Assembly (NCBI GenBank): GCA_965214285.1
Contig: OZ243946.1
Span: 3,100,001-3,164,000, forward strand
Length of the DNA: 64,000 bases
Direction of reading: 5' to 3'
Source: G963422745 sp965214285
GTDB lineage: Bacteria > Actinomycetota > Acidimicrobiia > Acidimicrobiales > Aldehydirespiratoraceae
Shown here piece by piece: positions 23,518 through 29,807 of the stretch. The notes under the pieces were generated by a model. The model was not told the DNA's origin and did no database searches. It saw nothing but the letters and a program-made list of their open reading frames with translations. How positions within the stretch are numbered: position 1 is the first letter of the stretch; each line of letters opens with the position of its first letter. A program made the translations under genes and the position numbers.

Positions 23518-24450
23518 CTATCCGGGAGGCGCTGTGCCGAAGGGCGGCCTGCCCATCTGGTCGCGGATCGGCACCGCCGGCGGGTTGGTCATGGCCCGGC
23601 GCTGCCAGTTGGCGCCGTCGACGACCATGGTGTGGCCCGACACGAAGCGGGCATAGGGGCTGGCCAGGAACGTGGCGGCCCAGCCGAGCTCGCGGCGGGT
23701 GCCGGTGCGCAGGGCCGGCTGAAGCGAGCCGAGGTCGCTCTCGGCGCGCGACAGGTTGCCGCGGATGTCGGCGGTCATGTCGTCGTGGGGGATCAGGCCC
23801 GGCACCAGGCCGTTGACGGTGATGCCGTATGGCGCCCACTCCACGGCGAGGCTCTCGACCATGTTCTTGACGCCGGCCTTGGCGGCGGCGGAGTGGGCGA
23901 AGCCGGGGCCGCCGGTCCAGGCGTAGCTGGCGCCGATGTTGACGATGGCTGCCGGGGTGCCGGCGGCGATGTGGCGGCGGGCGAACTCTCGGGAGACGAA
24001 AAAGGTGCCGTTGAGGGTGATGTCGACGACGGCCCGCCAGCCGTTGGGCGACAGATCCTCGGCGGGGGTCGGGAAGTTGGCGGCGGCGTTGTTGACGAGC
24101 ACGCCGGGCAGCCCGAAGGCGGCCTCAGCGCGGTCAATGGCGGCGGCGATTGAGTCGGGGTCGCGGATGTCGCAGACGACGCCGAGGGCCACGGCGCCGA
24201 TCGCCTCGACGGCCGCGGTGCCGGTGTCGAGGTGCTGCTGATCGCGGCTGGCGATCACGACCGAGGCGCCGAGCCGGGCGAACTCCGCCGCGATGCCCTT
24301 GCCGAGCCCGGTGCCGCCGCCGGTGACGATCACCGAGGCACCCTCGAAGGTGCGCGCCGGCAGGGCGGACTCGCCCTCAGGAGGCGGTGCGGGCAGCCCC
24401 GGATACGCCTGCTGTGGCCCGGGTTGCGATTCCTGGCCGGGTCCTGCCAT
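23518..24450 (-). CDS. short-chain dehydrogenase, 2,4-dienoyl-CoA-reductase-like
   Basis: This 310-residue SDR has the NADP(H) motif VTGGGTGLGKGIA and VNNAAANF. At the usual YxxxK site it reads HSAAAKAG, so the canonical tyrosine is replaced. Loss of that tyrosine, with a conserved lysine two turns later, is characteristic of the 2,4-dienoyl-CoA reductase branch, which reduces dienoyl-CoA during unsaturated fatty acid oxidation. The SAAAKAGVKNMVESLAVEW region fits that branch. Proline-rich tails flank the domain. An enoyl-CoA hydratase 4 kb upstream may act in the same pathway, but the two are not in one operon. Confidence 0.75.
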   Translation of the reverse strand: MAGPGQESQPGPQQAYPGLPAPPPEGESALPARTFEGASVIVTGGGTGLGKGIAAEFARLGASVVIASRDQQHLDTGTAAVEAIGAVALGVVCDIRDPDSIAAAIDRAEAAFGLPGVLVNNAAANFPTPAEDLSPNGWRAVVDITLNGTFFVSREFARRHIAAGTPAAIVNIGASYAWTGGPGFAHSAAAKAGVKNMVESLAVEWAPYGITVNGLVPGLIPHDDMTADIRGNLSRAESDLGSLQPALRTGTRRELGWAATFLASPYARFVSGHTMVVDGANWQRRAMTNPPAVPIRDQMGRPPFGTAPPG

Positions 24451-24459
24451 CCGGCCAGG

Positions 24460-24681
24460 CTAATCCTTCGCCGACTGAGCCTCCGCCGCAAACTTGGCCG
24501 CCTGAGCCTCCAACGCGGCCTGCTCCTCGGGCGTCGGCTTGTAGCCCGCCCCAAACGAGGGCGGCGGCGGGGTCATCGCATCCGCGGGCCCGGTAGCCCC
24601 GTATCCGCCCCGCTTCACCAGCGGCTCAGGCTTGTATTGCTTGACCGTCTTCTCGCCCTTGTCTCTCTTGCGCCAGCCCAT
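24460..24681 (-). CDS. small GAGYKPTPEE protein, copy 1
   Basis: This 73-residue protein starts MGWRKRDKGEKTVKQY and ends FGAGYKPTPEEQAALEAQAAKFAAEAQSAKD: a basic N-terminus, a central proline-rich turn and an alanine-rich helix. I do not recognise the family. A closely similar gene lies directly upstream (24764-24994), and a third, truncated copy lies at 25980-26100. The start ATG at 24681 follows AGAGGA. DNA similarity continues past the stop codon into downstream sequence, so whole segments were duplicated. Confidence 0.6.
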   Translation of the reverse strand: MGWRKRDKGEKTVKQYKPEPLVKRGGYGATGPADAMTPPPPSFGAGYKPTPEEQAALEAQAAKFAAEAQSAKD

Positions 24682-24763
24682 GGGTCCTCTCCCCAGTCCT
24701 CTGCGATCTTGCCGTCCCCGTCGTCTCTGGGACGACCGGTGCGTCCTGGCCGGTCGGTGCCGG

Positions 24764-24994
24764 TCAGCCAGGCTGATCCTTGGCCGACTGAGCTTCCGCC
24801 GCAAACTTGGCCGCCTGAGCCTCCAACGCGGCCTGCTCCTCGGGCGTCGGCTTGTAACCCGCCCCAAACGAGGGCGGAGGCGTGGTCAGCGCACTGGAAG
24901 GCAGGGTCGCCCCGTATCCGCCCGGCTTCATCAGCGATTCAGGCCAGTGCTGCTTCACGGCCTTCTCGCCCTTGTCTCTCTTGCGCCAGCCCAT
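24764..24994 (-). CDS. small GAGYKPTPEE protein, copy 2
   Basis: This 76-residue paralogue of copy 1 is nearly identical in the first ten residues and in the GAGYKPTPEEQAALEAQAAKFAAEAQSAKD tail, and differs in the middle. Its ATG (24994) lies inside the end of the DUF6338-like gene, which stops at 24939, so the two overlap by 56 bases in different frames and are probably translationally coupled. It is therefore likely the functional partner of the membrane protein, with copy 1 a tandem duplicate. Function unknown. Confidence 0.65.
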   Translation of the reverse strand: MGWRKRDKGEKAVKQHWPESLMKPGGYGATLPSSALTTPPPSFGAGYKPTPEEQAALEAQAAKFAAEAQSAKDQPG

Positions 24995-25667
24995 GATTCC
25001 TCTCCTCGTCATCCTCGTCCACTGGGAAGTACTCCAGGAACTCTACCTCATCCCATCGGAGGAGGAGGCCGGATTCTCGCAAGGCGATCTGACCGTCCCC
25101 GTCGTACTTCCAAGCGCCCGAGTCGGGATCGACATCGACGCGGTAGAGCAGGTAGAGGTCGGCAGGACTGGGGTAGCCACCCGCGTAGGACCGGAGTGAT
25201 CGGTCGCCGCTTTCGGTCGCGAACCTCCCGGCGACCCAGGAGCCGGACTTGAGCTTGAGACGGACCCAGGCTGAACCCTTGCGAGAGAACAGGTGGTCCC
25301 AGGCTTGGGGTGCCGGGTCGGTGCCCGTGAGGGGCTGCACCCAGCGCTTGGCTGCGCGTGTGCCCCTGCCGACGAGCCCACCGAGAAGCGACGGCACGAC
25401 CACTGCGGCCCACAAGAACAGCCAGAGGAGCCACGGCGTGGACCCGCCCGCCCCCGAGTCCCAGTCCCTGACGTAGTCGCGCCAGACGGCGAACGAAAGC
25501 GGGAACGCCAGAGCGTGGAAGACGCTCGCACTGGCGACGAAGCGGATCAGCCGATCCGTCGCTGCGTCGTTCCAGCGCCCGGTCTGGCGCTCGTACGCCC
25601 ATTCGTAGAACGCTCCTGGCACCACGAACGCCAGGAAAATGACGAGAGCCTCGCTGGTCACTGCCAT
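24939..25667 (-). CDS. DUF6338-like membrane protein
   Basis: This 242-residue protein has an N-terminal hydrophobic segment (EALVIFLAFVVPGAFYEW) and two more around residues 45-60 and 75-100 (WLLWLFLWAAVVVPSLLGGLVG). A cytosolic SH3-like half follows: AWDHLFSRKGSAWVRLKLKSGSWVAGRFATESG then PSPADLYLLYRVDVDPDSG. The AWDHLF and W-VGG-F pattern resembles DUF6338 proteins, which have no known function. Its end overlaps the start of the small GAGYKPTPEE gene. The clear boundary with enoyl-CoA-hydratase and GAGYK stubs upstream marks it as accessory DNA. Confidence 0.65.
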   Translation of the reverse strand: MAVTSEALVIFLAFVVPGAFYEWAYERQTGRWNDAATDRLIRFVASASVFHALAFPLSFAVWRDYVRDWDSGAGGSTPWLLWLFLWAAVVVPSLLGGLVGRGTRAAKRWVQPLTGTDPAPQAWDHLFSRKGSAWVRLKLKSGSWVAGRFATESGDRSLRSYAGGYPSPADLYLLYRVDVDPDSGAWKYDGDGQIALRESGLLLRWDEVEFLEYFPVDEDDEERNHGLAQERQGREGREAALA

Positions 25668-25979
25668 GGCTCACCACCTCGCACGGTCGGTCTGCTGCGG
25701 AGCACCACGACCATCGCCGTACTCCATCGCCGAGGCGGTCGGCGTTCGCCTCAGCCTGTCTGATTGAACGTGGCCGCAGCACGGCGATGGGGTGTGACGA
25801 GCACTCCGCGGCCGGGACCGCGGGGCCGCTGTCGAGGCGGCGAGCTGTCAGGAGCCACCGTAGCGGGGTCGGCGGCCCTCCGCGCGGGCAGACCTGAAAC
25901 CCGGAGTCGGGGTCTCTCGGACGGTCGGTGCGTCCTGGCAGGTCGATGCATCCCGGCCAGTGGTTGCCGGCCAGCCAGG
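25668..25979. other. gap containing gene stubs, no intact gene
   Basis: These 312 bases before the DUF6338-like gene contain the 3' stub of an enoyl-CoA hydratase gene (25849-25903) and, from about 25925, sequence similar to that downstream of the GAGYK genes (GGTGCGTCCTGGC also at 24748-24760). The rest (25668-25848) must hold the DUF6338 promoter; no clear boxes were found. Confidence 0.55.
25849..25903 (-). pseudogene. 3' stub of an enoyl-CoA hydratase gene
   Basis: On the minus strand this encodes FRSARAEGRRPRYGGS and a TGA stop, against FKAARAEGRQPRYRGS and TGA at the end of the intact gene (28187-28240). The DNA matches at about 43 of 52 positions, and frame and stop are kept. With the intact 3' end it brackets the unknown three-gene operon at 26066-28028. 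Confidence 0.7.
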
Positions 25980-26100
25980 CTACTCCTCAGCCGACCGAGC
26001 CTCCATCGCGGCCTGCTCCTCGGGCGTCGGCTTGTAACCCGCCCCAAACGAGGGCGGCGGCGTGGTCATCGAACTCGCTGGCCCGGTCGCCCCACATCGA
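25980..26100 (-). pseudogene. truncated third copy of the GAGYKPTPEE gene
   Basis: This encodes GATGPASSMTTPPPSFGAGY followed by KPTPEEQAAMEARSAEE and a stop, matching the C-terminal half of the two small proteins at 24460-24994. The 5' half is missing and replaced by the end of the neighbouring unknown gene, whose last dozen codons read this DNA in another frame. The alanine-rich tail is also shortened. No start with a ribosome site remains. Confidence 0.65.
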
Positions 26101-26701
26101 CATTGCCGCGCTCGCGCTCTCTGCTGCCATTCGAGGTTTGGCGAGCATTCGGCGGTGGACCTTCGCGGGGATCCGAATCGAGGTCCGGGTGCCGGCGGCA
26201 ATGGAGGGTGAACTCATTGAGTTCGGCGGAAAGAACTTCGAGAGCCGGGTACCGGGGATCGATCTCCTTGGGCTGCAGGGGAATGCCCACCGGAAGGTCC
26301 ACGTCTGCCTCACCGTTCCAGGCCAGGCGTTCGATGTCGTAGAGAACATTCGACTCGACCGCCCCCACCCGCCGGACAACCTGAGTGTTCCAGAGCGGCC
26401 CATGGAATCGAGAATGGGCCACTACTCGATAACCCATCTCGGTTTGCTCTGGAGAAAGAACGGCATCGACCTCCGTTGCCATCTCTGTCTCTGCGCTGAC
26501 CAACATCCCGTTGAACCAGCCGTCTTTGGTGTCGATCACGAGGAACAGCCTGCGGCCGGCATCCGACTTGGCGGAGAGGCTGACGAGCCAGATGTCTCCA
26601 GGCAGGATCTCATCGGACTCTTGAGCTGAAGCCTGCCGCTCGCAAGGCTCAGGCGCCGAGAGCGCTTCGGTAAGCCACACAGGCAGCGCTTGTCCGCTCA
26701 T
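26066..26701 (-). CDS. unknown protein with PemK/MazF-like GDIW segment (gene C)
   Basis: This 211-residue protein contains LPGDIWLVSLSAKSDAGRRL then FLVIDTKDGWFNGMLVS around residues 34-72. That recalls the first beta strands of PemK/MazF-fold proteins (GDIW followed by a hydrophobic strand), but no catalytic match can be confirmed. The middle is acidic and has no membrane segment. The ATG overlaps the stop of gene B (ATGA). The C-terminal dozen residues come from the truncated GAGYK copy read in another frame, so the original C-terminus appears to have been lost. I do not assign a function. Confidence 0.6.
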   Translation of the reverse strand: MSGQALPVWLTEALSAPEPCERQASAQESDEILPGDIWLVSLSAKSDAGRRLFLVIDTKDGWFNGMLVSAETEMATEVDAVLSPEQTEMGYRVVAHSRFHGPLWNTQVVRRVGAVESNVLYDIERLAWNGEADVDLPVGIPLQPKEIDPRYPALEVLSAELNEFTLHCRRHPDLDSDPREGPPPNARQTSNGSRERERGNVDVGRPGQRVR

Positions 26702-27666
26702 CGGCCGACCTGCTCTTCGAGGCGCAGGTACAGGACTTGAACAAGCGTATCGCGATGAGCCGGCGCGAGATCGCAAGCGTGCCGCTGCCATGCGGTTCGG
26801 AGTTCGGCGAACGCGTCGAATTTGGCATCCGCGGCTGTGAGTCGACTGACTGCCATCCGCTCGGCCAGTGCTGAATCGGACTCTCCCCGCAACTGTGCCG
26901 CCAGAACCGCCCGACTTGCCTCGTCGAGGTCGTCGATGATCAGGCTCACTGTCTGCTCCAGTTCGCTCAGGAGGTCCGCGGTATTCGCAGACCCCAGGTC
27001 AGGCTCCTCGTCAATCCTAAGGACGACGGGGGTCCAGGAGGTCAGTGCATCGCGAAGAATCCGGCCGAAGTCGTCGATCGACAGGCTGGTCTCGCATGAG
27101 CGGAAACCGGCAGCCACGACTTGGGCCAGAACTTCGCCGCGGAAGACGGCAGGAGCACGATCCCCGCTCGCCGCCGATGTCGGCAGCAGCCGGACATGGG
27201 CACTGGCGCGGCGCAGATCCTCAGCCGACGGCTCCTCAGGACCCCAATCGGAACCGGAGGGGCGGTAGCGCACCGGAGAGGCGGCAGGGAGGCGTTCGTA
27301 GGCGTCGGCGCTGTCAAGGAGCGCCGTGATTCGGGTCAGCAGCCGGTAGACGACCGTGCCCTGGTGTCGCGCTGCGAGTGCCCTGCGGACCTGGTGGCGA
27401 AGCAGGCGACGCACCTCGCCAATCGTCTCGGCGACGTCGAGGATGTAGGCAAGCTGGCCTTGGCGCAAGAGCTGATCGACCGTGACATCCTGAACGAGGC
27501 CTTCGATCTCCGCTTCGGTCCAGGACGGCTCAGAGGCTCCATAGACGGTCGGGTCGCAGCACCTGCCTACCTCAGCGCAGGCGTCTCGGATCTCCCGCAG
27601 CCATTCTCGGCCGATCCTCGCCCTGGCCGCTTCATTGCGTAGCCGCTGTAGACGAGCGCCGCTCAT
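26698..27666 (-). CDS. unknown protein with sigma-region-4-like C-terminus (gene B)
   Basis: This 322-residue protein is mostly helical. Near residues 245-300 it reads LIIDDLDEASRAVLAAQLRG then ESDSALAERMAVSRLTAADA, resembling the helix-turn-helix of sigma-factor region 4 and suggesting DNA or RNA-polymerase contact. The first 240 residues match nothing I recognise. It overlaps gene A upstream and gene C downstream by four bases each, so the three are made as one unit. A regulatory role inside the cassette is possible but unproven. Confidence 0.6.
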   Translation of the reverse strand: MSGARLQRLRNEAARARIGREWLREIRDACAEVGRCCDPTVYGASEPSWTEAEIEGLVQDVTVDQLLRQGQLAYILDVAETIGEVRRLLRHQVRRALAARHQGTVVYRLLTRITALLDSADAYERLPAASPVRYRPSGSDWGPEEPSAEDLRRASAHVRLLPTSAASGDRAPAVFRGEVLAQVVAAGFRSCETSLSIDDFGRILRDALTSWTPVVLRIDEEPDLGSANTADLLSELEQTVSLIIDDLDEASRAVLAAQLRGESDSALAERMAVSRLTAADAKFDAFAELRTAWQRHACDLAPAHRDTLVQVLYLRLEEQVGR

Positions 27667-28028
27667 CTTCGACCCCGTTTCCCACCGTGATCTGGATCAA
27701 TCCCCATGACCCATTCGATCACCTCGTCGTCGGGTTCCCTGCAGGAGTAGTCGGTCAATTCTTGGCGGTCAACGGAGTGGACTATCGAGTCGTCGATCCT
27801 GCCGTCCCTGTTGACACGACAGCTTTCCGACCCGCAGGATCCTAGGTGGGCCTTGTGCGGAGCCCCCCAGTTGGAACTGGCCGATCTCAGGAGAAGCTTG
27901 ACTTGGGGGTGAGGCCATGCTGAGTTGACGATGTACGGATGCGTTCCGTCGCGTTCGGGCGCACGAACCCCGGTGATGTGGTTCGGGACGACAAACCAGT
28001 CGCCAGGTCTTGGCTTATCCGCACTCAC
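27663..28028 (-). CDS. small unknown protein, first gene of the three-gene operon (gene A)
   Basis: This 121-residue protein begins with KPRPGDWFVVPNHITGVRAP, a PGDWF segment that could be a small SH3-like barrel, followed by THPYIVNSAWPHPQVKLLLR. Two CxxxxC-like cysteine pairs (GSCGSESCR) could bind metal. I start it at the GTG at 28028, because GAGGAGG lies five bases upstream; a GTG at 28091 has no such site. It opens the operon A-B-C, linked by four-base overlaps. Function unknown. Confidence 0.55.
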   Translation of the reverse strand: MSADKPRPGDWFVVPNHITGVRAPERDGTHPYIVNSAWPHPQVKLLLRSASSNWGAPHKAHLGSCGSESCRVNRDGRIDDSIVHSVDRQELTDYSCREPDDEVIEWVMGIDPDHGGKRGRR

Positions 28029-28186
28029 TTCGTCCTCCTCATGGCCGACCAGTCCGAGTGAGTATGCAGTGGTTTTCCGTCGATCAGACACCTGAATCCG
28101 AATTTCAGTCAGTTCACTGCTTTATCATGCACTGCAGGCAGCACTGAAGTCTAGGCAATCGCCGCTGCCCGACGGGCGGTGGGCGG

Positions 28187-28966
28187 TCAGGAGCCGCGGT
28201 AGCGGGGCTGACGGCCCTCGGCGCGGGCGGCCTTGAACTCGGCGAAGTCGTCGGAGCGGTTGAGGAACGTCTGGTAGATCAGCTCATCGGCCATCGACGC
28301 CCGCACGGCCGGGCGGCTCAGGTTGGCTATCACCCGGCGGGCGAGCTTCACGGTCACCGCCGGCGCCTCGGCGATCTTCTCGGCCATCTCGTAGGCGGTC
28401 GCCTCCAGCTCCTCAGGCGCCACCACCCGGCTGACGATCCCGTGCGCCAGCGCCTCGTCCGCGCTCAGCCGGCGGCCGGTGAGCACCATGTCGGCCACCA
28501 GGCCCGGCCCGCAGATCGCATGCAGCACCGCCACCCCGCCGGTGTCGGGGATCACGCCGTGGCCGACCTCGGGCAGCATGAACTTGGCGTCGGCAGCCGC
28601 GATGCGGATGTCGCACAGCAGCGCCCGCTGGAACGACCCGCCCAGCGCCCAGCCCTGCATGGCCACGATGATCGGCGCCTCGATGTCCCAGATCCGCTGG
28701 ATGCCCTCGTGGCCTCGGGTCATCAGCTCGTGGTGGGTGAGGTCGGTGACGTTGGTGCCGATGGCGGCCACGTCACGCCCCGAAGACCACGACTTGCCCT
28801 CGCCGCGCCAGACCACGGCCCGCACGCCCGGCGTTGCCTTCAGCTCGTCGAGGATCTCGAAGAGCCGGGCGTCCATCTCGTCGTCGAAGGCGTTGTGCTT
28901 GGCCGGGTTGTCGTTGACGATCGTGGCGATGGCACCGTCGATCTGCAGGCGGACGCGTTCGGTCAT
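28187..28966 (-). CDS. enoyl-CoA hydratase/isomerase family protein
   Basis: This 259-residue crotonase-fold enzyme probably hydrates enoyl-CoA in fatty acid breakdown. The oxyanion-hole region is QGWALGGSFQRALLCDIRIA. The catalytic segment MLPEVGHGVIPDTGGVAVLH keeps one glutamate and has an aspartate at the second position, so isomerase or other crotonase chemistry is possible. The C-terminal helix FAEFKAARAEGRQPRYRGS is the segment duplicated as a stub at 25849-25903. The start is the ATG at 28966; a GTG six codons upstream is an alternative. Confidence 0.85.
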   Translation of the reverse strand: MTERVRLQIDGAIATIVNDNPAKHNAFDDEMDARLFEILDELKATPGVRAVVWRGEGKSWSSGRDVAAIGTNVTDLTHHELMTRGHEGIQRIWDIEAPIIVAMQGWALGGSFQRALLCDIRIAAADAKFMLPEVGHGVIPDTGGVAVLHAICGPGLVADMVLTGRRLSADEALAHGIVSRVVAPEELEATAYEMAEKIAEAPAVTVKLARRVIANLSRPAVRASMADELIYQTFLNRSDDFAEFKAARAEGRQPRYRGS

Positions 28967-29085
28967 GGCTGCATTGTGCTCCACGGCGAGGCGCTGCGGC
29001 CAGCCGCGGCCCCGGCCCAGCCTCGGGGCGACGGGCCTCGGGACAACGCGGACTCAGGACAACGCAGTCTCAGGACAACGCAGTC

Positions 29086-29628
29086 TCAGGGCTCGGCCCG
29101 CGTGGACAGGCAGACCTCGACGACGGCATCGAGCAGGCGCCGGTCGCCGTCGGCGGGCAGCACCACGCCGCATTCGGCGTAGAAGTCGGCGCCGTCGGCG
29201 AACGCCGCCACGAACACGACCTGGGCGCCCGTGGAGGTCTGAGCGGTCAGCACCCGGCTGCGCTCGCCCAGGTCGTCGCTTTGCACAACGAAGCCGCCGT
29301 CGGGAGCGTGGGCCTGCACGAAGGTCGGCAGCCGGTCGGCGATGGCGAGCCACTCGTCGAGCGAGCGCGGCTCGCAGCCGTCCGGGCCGCAGGCACGCGC
29401 CACGGTCCAGCTCTCGAAGTCGGAATGCACCGATCCCGGCGGCAGGAAGCGGAACCCGAACTGCGCAGACGGCACCCAGCCCTCGGGAATCTTGGTGACC
29501 AGGCCCTCAGACGTGGTGACCTCGGTCAGCGGCGGGCCGTCGGCAGGAGCGGTGAGCACCAGCCACAGGCCCAGGATCGCAGCCGCCGTCAGCCCGGCCA
29601 GCACCAGACGCCGCCGCCTCAGCCCCAT
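29086..29628 (-). CDS. secreted or membrane-anchored protein of unknown function
   Basis: This 180-residue protein has a basic N-terminus (MGLRRRRL), one hydrophobic segment (VLAGLTAAAILGLWLVLTA) and no lipobox, so it is probably membrane-anchored with an extracytoplasmic domain. The rest (IPEGWVPSAQFGFRFLPPGS and paired cysteines ACGPDGCEP) is not a domain I know. It starts at the ATG at 29628, just after the priA 3' stub. Confidence 0.6.
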   Translation of the reverse strand: MGLRRRRLVLAGLTAAAILGLWLVLTAPADGPPLTEVTTSEGLVTKIPEGWVPSAQFGFRFLPPGSVHSDFESWTVARACGPDGCEPRSLDEWLAIADRLPTFVQAHAPDGGFVVQSDDLGERSRVLTAQTSTGAQVVFVAAFADGADFYAECGVVLPADGDRRLLDAVVEVCLSTRAEP

Positions 29629-29658
29629 GGCAGGCCGCCTCGCCGCCTCACGCCCGCA

Positions 29659-29789
29659 GGCCGAGAGGTGGACTGCAGGGCGTCGAGGAGCGGCCCGTGA
29701 TCGGCGGCGCGCAGCAGCCATCCGCCGTCGCTCGGCCCCAGGATGCGCACGCCCTCGGGCGAGCCGAAGGCAGCCGCGAACTCGCGGGC
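29659..29789 (-). pseudogene. 131-bp duplicated 3' stub of priA
   Basis: The segment repeats the coding end of priA (29851-29981) at a fixed offset of 192 bases, roughly 85 percent identical. On the minus strand it still reads EFAAAFGSPEGVRILGPSDG then GWLLRAADHGPLLDALQSTSRPAG in the priA frame, then diverges to its own stop. It starts about 19 bases downstream of the real priA stop. It has no start codon of its own and is a remnant. Confidence 0.85.
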
Positions 29790-29807
29790 ACGGTGAGGGG
29801 CACGGTC

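Noticed and set aside
23518..24450. SDR with missing catalytic tyrosine taken as a dead enzyme
   Set aside because: Loss of this tyrosine is normal in the 2,4-dienoyl-CoA reductase branch, which the sequence otherwise resembles.
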